Positions 44,802 to 54,807 of a stretch of 64,000 nucleotides of DNA are shown one piece after another. The stretch lies in NCBI RefSeq assembly GCF_002441935.1, contig NZ_CP023668.1, forward strand, positions 310,001 through 374,000, in the 5' to 3' direction. A program made the translations under genes and the position numbers. The stretch's first letter is position 1. Each line of letters begins with the position of its first letter. The DNA comes from Mesoplasma lactucae ATCC 49193 (GTDB lineage Bacteria > Bacillota_I > Bacilli_A > Mycoplasmatales > Mycoplasmataceae). A model generated the notes under the pieces. That model was not told the origin of the DNA and did no database searches. It saw only the letters and a list, made by a program, of their open reading frames with translations.

Positions 44802-45629
44802 ATGGAATTAAATAACGAAAATCAAATTGAAAATTTATGAACTTTAAATGATGAATTGGTAAAAACAATCGAATATTTAAAGCTGGAAACAAAAACCAAA
44901 TATGAAGGTCTAGTTGAAATTTGAAATAATGAAGAATATTTATTTTTCTACAATAGAAAAACTATAGATGAAACTTATCGATATGTACATGAAAGTTTGA
45001 ATTTACTCAACTCAATTAAGACAAAGTCTCGTTTTAATATAGAAATATTGGTTAATATTTTGAAAAAGGATAACTGAAGCCCTCTTGAAAAGAATGGACT
45101 CATACTTCATCTAGACAATCTATTTCAATGCGTAAAATATATTTATGTTTATCAAGTTTATGGAATGCCAAATAAAATTGATGTTTATACTGAAGGAACT
45201 ACCAATTGAGATTCTTTAAAGCCAAAATATCTTTCCAAAAATAAAAAAGAATCTCTAAAAAATCAATTTATTCAATTATCAAATAACACATCATTATTTT
45301 ATGAATACATGGAACTTGTTAAGGGAATAAGAAATCTAATTGCCCATCCTTTTAGCGTGTATGAGCGACCAGACATAGGGATTATGTGAAAAACAAATGA
45401 TTTATTTTATGATTTGTCTGAAGAAGAAGGAAAAAAGGATGGAATGGACATGTTTTTTACCACACAAATACCCAATCCGTCTATAAAAACTGTGTTGGAA
45501 AATGAACCAATTGGTCAGATTAGAGGGTTTAATTCTAAATTGGTTCTACATAACTGCTTAATTGAATTGATAAGTTGAATTGATAACTTTCAAAATCAAA
45601 GACAAAAACTGCAACGTTATTACATTTAA
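44802..45629 (+). CDS. Hypothetical protein with HEPN-like RX4H motif, 275 aa
   Basis: Not named. A soluble protein, helical by composition. Near residue 179 it holds GIRNLIAHPFSVY, which contains R-x4-H, the catalytic signature of HEPN ribonucleases, in a helical context as expected. It has several UGA-coded Trp. A single gene on plus, 2.2 kb from the restriction-modification operon, with its own hairpin. It may be a defence or toxin RNase; no antitoxin gene is visible beside it. The motif alone can arise by chance. Confidence 0.6.
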
Positions 45630-45659
45630 TAGTTTCATTATGAAACTATATAGACAAAG

Positions 45660-45686
45660 AAAAAGACATTTACATGTCTTTTTTTA
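45660..45686. terminator. Bidirectional terminator (HEPN-like gene / dhaM)
   Basis: AAAAGACAT and ATGTCTTTT around TTAC, with T-run on plus and A-run before. Confidence 0.8.
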
Positions 45687-45690
45687 TTAT

Positions 45691-46095
45691 TTATTTCTTT
45701 CAATTTATAACTGTCTCTAAACCAACGTCCATTAAAGAATTCACAGTTTCGTTTTCATCGTTAACAACAACCATTGCTAACAATCCTTCTAAAAACGGTC
45801 CGTTAAATACTTTAATATATTCAGAAGCATCATTGCCATTTTCAGCACTAAGCAGATTTATAGCCGCTCTGGCATTCAAAATAGAAGAACCAATATCAGG
45901 AACGATAATAACACCATCACCTTGGTCGATTTCTTTTATTTTATTCTTAATTTCAATAGCATTGGTTCCTAATCTTCTGTCATGATCTCCTCCAATATAA
46001 TCAAGGATAAAATCACTATTCTTCATCTCTTTTATCAGATCCACTGTTGATTTTGCCAAATCATGGGAATGCGAAACAACTAAAATAGATACCAT
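45691..46095 (-). CDS. dhaM: PTS-dependent dihydroxyacetone kinase, phosphotransferase subunit DhaM
   Basis: The product is 134 aa: only the EIIA-like domain, as in Gram-positives. VSILVVSHSHDLAKS near the start holds the phospho-His; IGGDHDRRLGTNAIEI and the GVIIVPDIGSSI segment follow. DhaM takes phosphate from HPr and passes it to ADP bound to DhaL. Start ATG 46095 lies 5 nt after the dhaL stop; a TTG at 46110 is an alternative, but without a better ribosome site. Confidence 0.88.
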
Positions 46096-46100
46096 TGTTT

Positions 46101-46730
46101 TTAGTGACAAGAGATTTCTACTTGGTTAATACTTTTTCATAACAAGTAGATTGTGACACTACCAGGATCGATGTGTCCAATACTACGTTTACCAAGGTAG
46201 GCTGCTCTTCCTTTCTTTGCTTCTAAATCTTTAGTATCCTCCATTGCTTTTTTAGCAGTTACTTCTGCTTCTTTAATCGCTTTATGAGGATCATTGATGT
46301 TTTTTTCTAAAGTTTCTAAACTTGGAATTAAGACATCAACCATGGTTTTATCTCCCAATTGTGCTTTACCTAAAACTTGAACTCCATCAATTCCTGATTG
46401 AATTGCTTTAATTCATTGATCAAGATAAGTTCTTTCAGTATCATCTAAACCATTTGACATTTGTAATGCTAAAGTTCCAAATAAAGGACCAGAACTTCCA
46501 CCAATCTTAGACATTAAAATCATCGCAACATCTTTTAATGTTTGTTTTGGAGTTAAATCATCAAAGTTTCCTTTATTAATTTCTTCTTGAATTGCTTCAA
46601 ACCCGCGCACAACATTAGTTCCGTGATCTCCATCTCCAATTGCTGCATCAAGTTGGTTTAAGTATTCTTTATTTTCATGTAATTCTTTATTAATTTCTTC
46701 TAATAACTTAATAAGTTGTCTATTGTTCAT
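46101..46730 (-). CDS. dhaL: Dihydroxyacetone kinase, ADP-binding subunit DhaL
   Basis: The product is 209 aa. NQLDAAIGDGDHGTN near residue 25 holds the Asp residues that bind Mg-ADP; SKIGGSSGPLFGTL near residue 77 is the lid region; AYLGKRSIGHIDPGS near residue 180 closes the fold. DhaL carries ADP that DhaM re-phosphorylates and passes phosphate to Dha on DhaK. Starts just after dhaK. Confidence 0.92.
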
Positions 46731-46731
46731 T

Positions 46732-47733
46732 TTAAACTACCTTCAATCCTATTGTATTTGCTCTTTGTTGCATTAATTTAGCCATTTCATCATCTAGTTT
46801 CATTAAAGAAATACTAAACCCTGGCATATCAATACTGGTAAAGTAATTACCAACAAAAGCTTTTTCTAAAATTATGCCTTCATCATTTAACATTAAGATT
46901 GCTTTTCTAGCAACAATAAAGAATTCTGATTGAGGAGTTCCTCCTAAACCATTAACTAGTAAAGCTACTTTATCACCTTTTTTAAGGTCAAGTTTCGCAA
47001 TTAGTTTTGGCATAATTTCTTGAACGTGAACATCGGCTGTTTGAATTGGTTCTTGACGAACCCCACGTTCTCCATGAGCTCCAACTCCATATTCAACTGT
47101 AAAATCATCAAGTTCAAAACCTTTAAATCCAGCTGTCGGAATTGTTGTTCCGTTTGCAGCAATTCCAATCGTTGCTGTATTTTTATTGGCACGAACACCA
47201 ATTTCTTTTAGTTCTTCTAAACTAGCGTTTTGTTCAGCTTTAGCACCAATTATCTTTGTAACCAATACTCCTCCAGCTAAACCTCTTTTAATCATCTTAT
47301 CTTCTGATATTTCTTCTGTGGCGATATCATCGCTAATAACTACAAAATCAATTTTTACTCCTAGTTGTTGAGCTGCTTGGAGAGCCATTCGGAAGTTAAT
47401 TCGGTCTCCAGTATAATTATAAAGCACTAATAAAACCCCGTTTTTAGTCGGGACATTCTCAATTGCTTTTAAAATTTGATCTGGGGTTGGGGAAGTAAAA
47501 ACTTCACCAACCACTCCAGCATCCAACATTCCTTCTCCAACATAACTGTTTGGTGCTGGTTCATGACCAGTTCCACATCCAGATATAATTGAAACTTTGT
47601 TTGGATTTTTAAACTCTTTTCTTGTGATTACGTAACTATTTGGGATTAATCGCACTATATCAGGGTAGGCTAAAGCAAGCCCTTCTAAGATATTAGAAAC
47701 GATATCTTCAATATCGTTCATAAATTTCTTCAT
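46732..47733 (-). CDS. dhaK: Dihydroxyacetone kinase, substrate-binding subunit DhaK
   Basis: The product is 333 aa. It binds dihydroxyacetone through a His (GAHGERGVRQEP near residue 215) and holds GCGTGHEPAPNSYVGEGML near residue 47. With DhaL and DhaM it makes DHAP from dihydroxyacetone using PTS phosphate. An upstream in-frame TTG-type start exists at 47757, but ATG 47733 has GAGGTAA at good spacing. The promoter and an operator-like palindrome lie just upstream. Confidence 0.93.
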   Translation of the reverse strand: MKKFMNDIEDIVSNILEGLALAYPDIVRLIPNSYVITRKEFKNPNKVSIISGCGTGHEPAPNSYVGEGMLDAGVVGEVFTSPTPDQILKAIENVPTKNGVLLVLYNYTGDRINFRMALQAAQQLGVKIDFVVISDDIATEEISEDKMIKRGLAGGVLVTKIIGAKAEQNASLEELKEIGVRANKNTATIGIAANGTTIPTAGFKGFELDDFTVEYGVGAHGERGVRQEPIQTADVHVQEIMPKLIAKLDLKKGDKVALLVNGLGGTPQSEFFIVARKAILMLNDEGIILEKAFVGNYFTSIDMPGFSISLMKLDDEMAKLMQQRANTIGLKVV

Positions 47734-47747
47734 AGTGTTTACCTCTT

Positions 47748-47757
47748 TTGTATACAA
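47748..47757. promoter_or_regulatory. Operator-like palindrome at dhaK
   Basis: Perfect TTGTATACAA between the -10 box and the ribosome site, where a bound repressor would block transcription. The core TTGT-x2-ACAA fits GntR-family operators. The same core is found at 28497-28506 and inside the ldh hairpin. Confidence 0.55.
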
Positions 47758-47762
47758 TTTTG

Positions 47763-47791
47763 ATTATAATTTCATTTTGAGAGAAAGCCAA
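47763..47791 (-). promoter_or_regulatory. dhaKLM promoter
   Basis: On minus: -35 TTGGCT (47791-47786), 17-nt spacer, -10 TATAAT (47768-47763). The start site falls about 30 nt before dhaK ATG, next to the palindrome. Confidence 0.75.
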
Positions 47792-47805
47792 GGATTTTTA
47801 ACAAA

Positions 47806-48027
47806 TAAAAAAGGAAGCCTATTATAGGTAGCTTCCTGGTGAATTATAAATATAATTGTTAGTTAAACTATATTAATATGCAATATATAAAATACATGTT
47901 GTTATATGGGATTGTTTTTAGTTATTAGTTAATTTTATTTTATATTTTTGCAAACCAATAACAGGACCTCTACTTTCCTGTTATTGACCTTGATCTTTTA
48001 TTGTTTGTTAATTAATTACAATTAACT
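47806..48027 (-). ncRNA. Candidate small RNA upstream of dhaK
   Basis: A transcript of about 220 nt is framed by a good promoter (-35 TTGTAT at 48061-48056, 17-nt spacer, -10 TAGAAT at 48038-48033) and a strong terminator (GGAAGC/GCTTCC stem at 47813-47836 with T6). No ORF longer than about 10 codons begins with a ribosome site. It contains the stem CAATAACAGG/CCTGTTATTG. A long leader of dhaK is excluded by the terminator, unless read-through is controlled. Function not known. Confidence 0.55.
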
Positions 48028-48061
48028 CTTTCATTCTAGCCTATATTTCAAAAAAATACAA

Positions 48062-48469
48062 TTAAAAAAATCACAAAAATTACGTTTTTCACGATTTTTG
48101 TGGCTATGAATATTTTTCTAATCACAAAAATGCGATTAGTGATTATTTTAAACTAATTTTGACAACTAATTTGTTAATTATTAACTTAATTTAAGCAAGC
48201 TAATTAAACGAGGTAGCTATTGTTAAATAAATACCTTTTTATTTTACTTCACACCTATTTTAAGTCAAGAAAAACCTTTGATTTCTTCAAGGTTTTTAGC
48301 TCCATATTCTGCTTTGAAAAAATCAAAAAAGAATTAAAAAAGCATTATTTTCGAGTGATTGTTTTAGTCTAGAACGATAATGCATACAAAATTTAACTAA
48401 TATTCTTTTTTTAGAACATTATAAAAGTTATAATTTAAATAACAATAGAAAGGAGAAAAGAAAAATATC
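48062..48469. other. Intergenic region with several dyads
   Basis: About 400 bp without a gene. Holds the hairpin AATCAC/GTGATT (48118-48144), a TTGACA (48159-48164), the stem AAAAACCTT/AAGGTTTTT (about 48269-48297) and the inverted repeat GCATTAT/ATAATGC (about 48340-48384). A plus-strand transcript from 48190 to about 48300 is possible. TATAAT at 48429-48434 is the likely promoter of the next gene. Confidence 0.35.
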
Positions 48470-49207
48470 ATGGAAACTACTAAAATTTTAACTGACTTTT
48501 ATAATTCATTTAAAGATTATAAAACTCTAGATGGTTCTTTAAATATCAACCCAACAAACTCAAACTTCGACTTAATTAAATGAGTTGATGATTTAAGAGA
48601 CGAACTATATAAAGATGATTTTGCTTTAGCTGAGCATGTTATGGATAAAATAGAAGATATTATTCCTTATATGGAATTCAAGTATTCTTGACAGTATCTA
48701 AGAACTGAACTAATCAAAGAAAAAGAGCATATGACCTTCCGAGATCAAGTCAATGCTACCCAAGCTGATTATTATGAACTACAAACTATGTTTACGTTCA
48801 TCTTTTCGCTTTTAAACCGTTTAACAATGCTTCATTACATTAGTACTAATGAAGATTATTTTTATAACTTAATTCTCGAAGAACAAGAAAAGAACCCAGA
48901 ACATCCAAACGTTGATGCGATTTTGATGCAGAAATTAAAACGTGTTACTTTTAATAACTGAAGGTATAATACGAAAATTACTCAATATGAGAATTCTTTC
49001 TTATGAAGTCAATTTTTAAAGAACGCACGTAACGTTGATGAACACTACGGAGTTTTATTTAAAATTGAAGATCCCCAACGTTTTAAAGAAAGCACTTTTA
49101 ATTTCTATATTGAAATCATGCTTTCAGTTTATCTATTCTTATATTATCTTGATGATTATAAAGCCGAATTTGAACAAAACGGCGGAGGTGAAGATTTCTT
49201 CTTATAG
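48470..49207 (+). CDS. Hypothetical protein, 245 aa
   Basis: Not recognised. A soluble acidic protein, helical, rich in Phe/Tyr/Asp, with several UGA-coded Trp. AAGGAG lies ahead of ATG 48470, with a longer than usual gap, and TATAAT sits at 48429-48434. It converges with the J-domain gene 15 bp away. C-terminus FEQNGGGEDFFL. No motif found that points to a role. Confidence 0.75.
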
Positions 49208-49222
49208 AGGAAATCTTTTTTA

Positions 49223-50137
49223 TCACTTATTTTTTAAAAAGTTATATGCAGTTGTAATCATCTGCATCTTTTTTTCTGCAATCGGATTATCTTTATTTAA
49301 ATCAGGGTGATATTGTTTAGCTAGTTTTTTATATGCTTGTTTAATTTCTTTAATAGTTACTGGTGAAGTTAACCCAAGCATCATTAAAGCTTGTTGTTCA
49401 TCATCAAAGTTAGTATCAAATACTAAGTTTTCTTCATCAAAGTCGCTAAAAGCGGCTTTTTTCTTAGTTTGTGAACTCATTCTAGCTTTATCTAAATCAA
49501 TCGCAAAGACACTGTAAAATTGTTCAAAACTATGTTTTAAAAGGTTAGCTGATTTGTTGCTCATTTCTTGAATAAAAACATATTCATCATTTTCTAATTT
49601 TTTAAATAAGTATTCATGATCACTTGTTTCATTAAATAAAGTTAGATATGTTGTTAAAACTTTTGGTAGATAATCTGAAGCTAAGTTATTTCTCACTAAT
49701 TCTAAAAAGTCTTCATAGTATTTTTCACAAACTTCTTCAAATTCAACTTGAATTTCATCAACTTTACCAATAACTTTTTCTTTAACATCATTTAAAGCTT
49801 CAAATCCACCTTTTAAAATAGTTTCTAAGTATTTATTTACTGGTTTTAAGTGTTCAGTTCATACTTGATCGGCAATTTCTTCATTACAAGCAAATTTTAA
49901 ATAACTTCTCGTATTAAAAAATTGTGAAGTTATTAGTTCACTAATTTCTTCTTGATATTCAAATCCTCTGATGAAGAAATCTTTTTTGCTCACAATAAAA
50001 CTTGTTAATAAAAAATTATATTCACCTGAAGCTTGTAACTTATTAATTGTTAAAGTTCTTAAATCACTATATTGTTTTTGATTTTCTTTTTCAAAAGCTT
50101 TGATTTTATCGATTTTAAGCTTATATTCTTGATTCAT
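49223..50137 (-). CDS. Protein with a C-terminal J domain
   Basis: The product is 304 aa. The last 70 residues are a J domain with the HPD motif: LGLTSPVTIKEIKQAYKKL followed by YHPDLNKDN. The first 230 residues are helical and unlike DnaJ, without Gly/Phe region or zinc fingers. So this is not DnaJ but a co-chaperone of the class that places the J domain at the C-terminus; it would stimulate DnaK at a specific client or complex. N-terminal part not recognised. Confidence 0.8.
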
Positions 50138-50169
50138 TTTAAAAATTCCTGATTCCTTTCTTAAATAAT

Positions 50170-50199
50170 AAAATAAAACCTTTAAAAAAGGTTTTATTT
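50170..50199 (-). terminator. Terminator of the deoxynucleoside kinase gene
   Basis: AAATAAAACC and GGTTTTATTT around an A-rich loop; overlaps the stop codon; T-run on minus. Confidence 0.75.
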
Positions 50200-50811
50200 A
50201 CTCTTAATATAATTAACGACTTCTCTAGCTAATTCACTAGAATTGTCTTTATCACCATCTAAAACATAAAAAGGAACTTTATCTTTTAATTGGTTATATC
50301 ATTTATCATAAGTTTGATTTAAACGGTTTCAGAATTTAGGATCGACTTCTTGTTCTTCTTTAATTCCACGTTGTTTAATTCGATTGGTTGAAGTTTCATC
50401 ACTTACTCTTAAATAAATTACTAAATCATAAGCTGGTCTAGTCTTTGTAAATAAGGAAGGGACCATTGAAACTTCAAAATAATCACTATACACTCCTCAA
50501 TCACGATCATCAATTTTCCCAAGTTGATGATTCGTATCCGCAAAAACGATGGTATCCATCACTCCACGATCAAAAAGTGTGTTTTTCTTTCCATATGATT
50601 CTTTTAATTGGCGCATACGCGCTGCTAACATTCAGATTTCCATTTTATATGTAATATCTTGAACTTGTTCTTTAGTGGTGTAAAGCTGACTAAAGTACGG
50701 GTTTTTTTGTAACGGTTCTCAAAATATTTCATAATCGGGTTCTAGAGCGTGAATGTTTTGAATTAGAGTTGTTTTTCCAGCACCAACTGTGCCAAAAATT
50801 GCTATTCTCAT
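50194..50811 (-). CDS. Deoxynucleoside kinase (dGK/dAK family)
   Basis: The product is 205 aa. It phosphorylates deoxynucleosides with ATP in DNA precursor salvage. P-loop IFGTVGAGKTTL at residue 5, FWEPLQKNPYF near residue 30 with the base-binding Glu, FDRGVMDTIVFA near residue 85 (DRS-like motif, here DRG), and the lid RIKQRGIKEEQE near residue 145. ATG 50811 is chosen over ATG 50817 because GGGGG is 8 nt ahead of it rather than 2. Which base it prefers is not clear. Confidence 0.88.
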
Positions 50812-50850
50812 TTTCATAACCCCCATATAACATACAAACTAATTCTAACA

Positions 50851-50877
50851 AAAAAAGACTCTAGCAAGAGTCTTTTA
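50851..50877 (-). terminator. Terminator after mtnN
   Basis: AAAAGACTCT and AGAGTCTTTT around a 4-nt loop, T-run on minus. It ends the rdgB to mtnN operon. Confidence 0.85.
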
Positions 50878-50885
50878 TTCTAATC

Positions 50886-51581
50886 TTAGCGAACTAATTT
50901 TTGAAGAACTTCACTAAGTTCTTTTGCAGCTTTTGGTAAAAAGGCATCAAATTGATCCCCATTTTCTTCTTCAGTTGCTAAAACATCAGAAACAATTTTT
51001 AAAGCACCAATTTTTTGATTAAAAATATAGGCAGTTTGGAAAAAAGCAGCACATTCCATTTCAGCAATTAAGATTGGTTCATTTAAACGGTTAATATAAA
51101 CATCAACTTGTTCTTGATTAGAAAAGAAAACATCACTTGTTGCAGTTGAACCAACCACAACATGTTTTTGTTTATCTTCTTGAATTGCTTTTGCTAAGTT
51201 AGCTTCAATTTCAACATCAGCTTGATATGAAATTGGCATTTGAGGAACTTGTCCATATTTATAACCAATTGCAGTCGCATCAGCTGTTGAATAATAAGCA
51301 CTATCAACAATCACAAAATCATTTTGTTTTAATTTAGCATTAACACCACAAGCGGTTCCGGCATTAATAACAAATTCAATGTTATTTGTATTATTGTATT
51401 TTGCTAATAAATAACTAAGTCCAGTTGAGGCATTACTAATCCCAATTCCCACTCAAGCAACAATTGTATCTAATTCTTCTGAATAGTATTCGTTAATGAT
51501 TGAATCATTAACTGGTTTTGCATTAATGTCTTTAACAAAGGTTGAAAGTTCTTCTTCCATTGCTCCAATAATAATTTTCAT
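50886..51581 (-). CDS. mtnN: 5'-methylthioadenosine/S-adenosylhomocysteine nucleosidase
   Basis: The product is 231 aa, the usual Pfs length. It cleaves MTA and SAH to adenine and a thiosugar, recycling products of SAM use. Seen: IIIGAMEEEL at the start, GIGISNASTGLSYLL near residue 45, NAGTACGVN near residue 70, IAEMECAAFFQTAYI near residue 173 (base-binding and catalytic Glu), KIVSDVLA near residue 199 with catalytic Asp. ATG 51581 is 3 nt after the nadD/yqeK stop. Confidence 0.93.
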
Positions 51582-51584
51582 AAT

Positions 51585-52703
51585 TTATTCGTTCCCTTCT
51601 GTGATGTAGTAATCATAAGTGTTTTTAAGCATTGCACCAATTCCATCATTTCCGTTCTTTTCTAAAGCACGGTCATATTGCATTTTTAACAATGCTTTAA
51701 ATCCTTGGTTTAAATCTTTATAAACTAATTTTCTGTATTCTTCAACCCCAGGATAGTCTCTTTCCTTTGAAACTTTATCAGCACAAAAAACAATTTTGTC
51801 CAATAATCCCATATTTGGTGCTCCAACTGTATGATTAAAAACAGCTTGAAGAATTTCTTGATCTTTAATTAGTCAGTCATTTTGTAAGTGAAGATATCCT
51901 GTAAAAGAATGTCAAACAGGATATGGTTCTTGTTCTAATTCTGGTAATCATTTTTGTAAATAGCTTAAAGACTTTTCTTCACTTCAACGTTTAGTAATAT
52001 CGTGTAAAGTACCGGCAACCAAAGCTTTTTGGGTGTCTGCTCCATGAATGGTTGCAAGTTCTTTTGCCATCACACCAACATTAATAGAATGAATATATCT
52101 TTTTTCATCCATTTGACTTTTAACTCTTTCATTTAAATATAAAAGGTTATAGTTTACATAATCATTAATTGCTGGAATTTGGAGTCAAAGTTTTTCTAAA
52201 TGTCTAATTTCAGTTGAAGATAAACCAACTCTATCAAAGTCAAAAACTTCTAGATGATATTTATCAACAATTTCATGATTATAGTCGTCACTTCTTTTGA
52301 AGACTTTAAAATCAATCATTTTGATTAGTTCATCAAAATGATTTCATTCTTCAAAATGATCTAGTTGATCACTTCCCATAACAAAACAAAATTCGAAGTC
52401 TTCATTTTTATAATAATTTTTAATATATTCAACCGTTTGATAAGTATAGCTTGGTTTTGTTTTCATAATTTCATATTGGTTAATTTTAATAAAACTATGT
52501 TCTTTTTCTAAGATTCTTAGCATAGCTAAACGATCTTCAACAGTTGAATTTTGTTCAGTTTTAAAAGGATTTAAATAAGTTGGAATCATTCAAACTTCAT
52601 CAAAACCAAGTTTGTCATGACAAGCAATTGCGATGTTGCAATGATCGGTATGAACTGGGTCAAAAGTTCCTCCAAATAAGGCGATTTTCTTTTTAGTACT
52701 CAT
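51585..52703 (-). CDS. nadD: NadD-YqeK fusion: nicotinate-nucleotide adenylyltransferase plus HD hydrolase
   Basis: The product is 372 aa. Residues 1-190: adenylyltransferase with FGGTFDPVHTDHC near residue 11, SYTYQTVEYIKNYY, and VGLSSTEIRH near residue 160; it makes NaAD for NAD. Residues 191-372: HD hydrolase of the YqeK type, RYIHSINVGVMAKELA and LVAGTLHDITKRW with the HD pair; Bacillus YqeK acts on Ap4A and lies next to nadD as a separate gene. Here the two are one chain, as known from other mollicutes. Overlaps the previous gene by 11 nt. Confidence 0.93.
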
Positions 52704-53550
52704 TTTTCATAATGTTTTCTAATTGACGCCCAACACCATTATTATCAACAGATTCAACTACTTTAAAAGCAACTTCTTTTAAAGCTTCAACTGCATTTCC
52801 AACTGCATAGCCATGTTTAACTTCTTTTAACATGGCTATGTCATTATAGTTATCACCAAAACAAACAACATAAGGAACATTAGTTTTCACAATTTCACAT
52901 CATTTGTTTAAACCATACCCTTTGTTAATTCCTTTTTTTAAGACATTAGTCATAAAGGCTAATGATTGCACATAATCAATTTGATCACTAAATTGATTGA
53001 ATAATTCAACCATTCTTGTTTTTTGATCTTGGTTTTCAAAAGTACAAACTAATTCAACTGGTTTAAATTCTTCATCAGCGATTGCTGTTGCTATATCATC
53101 TAAATTCGGATAAGTTGTAATTTTAAATTGATGTTTTGGTTTTTGTTTATCACGATAAGTTCTTCAAGCAATCACACGATTAGAATTAGGAGTTCCAACA
53201 ATTGCATCAGGAGTATACGCAACAATATCTAAACCTTCTTTGGCTGCTTGGCGAAAAATTTTAACACAAGTTGTTTTATCTAAATAATCAACACTTAAGA
53301 TTTTTCCTTTATTATCAGTGATTAAAGCACCATTACAAGAAACAATTGGAAGTTGAATTTTTAATTCATCAGCAATTTTTTTATTTACAATAACATTTCT
53401 TCCAGTAATGAAAGAAAAACGATATCCAGATTTCTTTTGATAGTTTAAAACAGATTTAATTGTGTTTTCTGGAATGATTAAATCAGCTAAAGCTAAAGTT
53501 CCATCAACATCACTTAAAACAAAAGGTAATTCTTTTTCAAATAAACTCAT
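52693..53550 (-). CDS. Cof-type HAD family hydrolase
   Basis: The product is 285 aa. HAD motifs: I LSDVDGTLALAD near residue 14, II FITGRN near residue 49, III in the KKGINKGYGL segment and IV CFGDNYNDIAMLKEV near residue 230. The Cof-type C2 cap lies between. Probable sugar-phosphate or FMN phosphatase; the substrate is not predictable. Ends inside the nadD start. Confidence 0.92.
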
Positions 53551-53563
53551 TTTCTATCAATTC

Positions 53564-54097
53564 CTATTCTTTTTCTCAGCGACGACTAAGAATATAGTCA
53601 GCTCCACGTTGAGTTTCTTTCTTTTCTAATCCTGGATAATCTCATTGTCTTAAAACTTCAGCACTAGCAATTCCAACCGTATTTGCAATATTAATACTTC
53701 TAGCATCTTTAACCATTGGAATTCTAAAAGTAGTATCAAAGTGGTTATATAAAATTTCTTTATCAATCCCAGTTGATTCTCTCCCGAACATTAAATAAAC
53801 TTCATCTTCAATTTCAGTAAAGTTAAAATCACTAATTGGTTTTTGACCATAACGGCTTAAACAATATAAAGGTGTGTTTGGGTGTTTCTTTTCAAAATCA
53901 GCTCAATTATCATATCTAATCATGTCAACTTTTTTATATTCATTAGCACTTCCACGACTCATGTTATGCTCATTTAAAATGAACCCTAATGGTTCAATGA
54001 TGTGTAAACGCATATCAAAAGCAACACAAGTACGCATAATAGCTGCGGTATTATTAGCAATTTCTGGTTCAAATAAAACGATATTTACCTTACGCAT
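53564..54097 (-). CDS. trmL: tRNA (cytidine/uridine-34-2'-O)-methyltransferase TrmL
   Basis: The product is 177 aa from ATG 54097 (179 from 54103). A SPOUT enzyme that methylates the ribose at the wobble base of some Leu tRNAs. Seen: VNIVLFEPEIANNTAAIMRT at the start, LIIEPLGF-like HIIEPLGFIL, MFGRESTGIDKEIL near residue 105, and RIPMVKDARSINIANTVGIASAE near the knot. ATG 54097 has AAGG at 9 nt, better than the 3 nt for ATG 54103. Overlaps the end of rdgB. Confidence 0.92.
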
Positions 54098-54710
54098 TCC
54101 CATCAGCCTTGCTATCTAAAAATTCTTTTAATTTTTTTAAAGCTTTTGAACGGTGTGAAAAGTCGTTTTTGTTTTCAACTTGTTCTGCAACAGTTCTATC
54201 AGTATCATTTGGAATGAAAATTTCATCATATCCAAATCCACCATTACCTTTAGCTTCTGGTGCGATATAACCATTTAAAACTCCTTGAAATCCTCTTTGG
54301 AAATTATTTTCAGGATCAAAGTAAACTAAGTAAGTTACCATTTTAGCTTTTCTTTGTTGTTTTGCTGTTAAGTGTTTTTCTTGTAACACAGCTAATAGTT
54401 TTTGATTAATTTCTTTTGGATCTGTGATTGGTAATGCTCAGCGTTTAGAACGAACTCCAGGGAAGTTATGCATTTCTTCAATTTCAATCCCACTATCATC
54501 ACCAATAGTTGGTTTATGAATTACTTTTGCTAAAGCCATTGCTTTAATTAAAGCGTTTTGTTCAAAAGTTTCACCATTTTCTTCAATGTCTAATTTTTCT
54601 GGTAAGTCTAATAATGATTTAACATCATAGTCGTTACCTAACATTTGTTTAAATTCTTGAATCTTACCTTCATTTTCAGTAGCAATTCAAATTTCTTCTT
54701 TATTTGTCAT
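54090..54710 (-). CDS. rdgB: dITP/XTP pyrophosphatase RdgB (Ham1 family)
   Basis: The product is 206 aa. It removes ITP, dITP and XTP from the nucleotide pool. Seen: IATENEGKIQEFK near residue 9, IGDDSGIEIEEM near residue 70 with the metal-binding Asp, GNGGFGYDEIFI near residue 155 and SHRSKALKKL near the C-terminus. First gene of the rdgB-trmL-cof-nadD/yqeK-mtnN operon. Confidence 0.95.
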
Positions 54711-54807
54711 AGTCTTTTTTTAATTCCTTTCAGTTTAATATCACTAATTTTGGTTTAATATTAACTTAATTATTCTTAATTCTATTTTAAAGGAAAAAGG
54801 TGAAAAT

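Noticed and set aside
44802-45629. A DNA methyltransferase specificity subunit or other RM part in the HEPN-like gene
   Set aside because: No methyltransferase or target-recognition motif; it is on the other strand and separated from the RM operon by the udk genes.
46096-46110. TTG at 46110 as dhaM start
   Set aside because: No better ribosome site than ATG 46095, and DhaM proteins normally begin at the VSIL strand.
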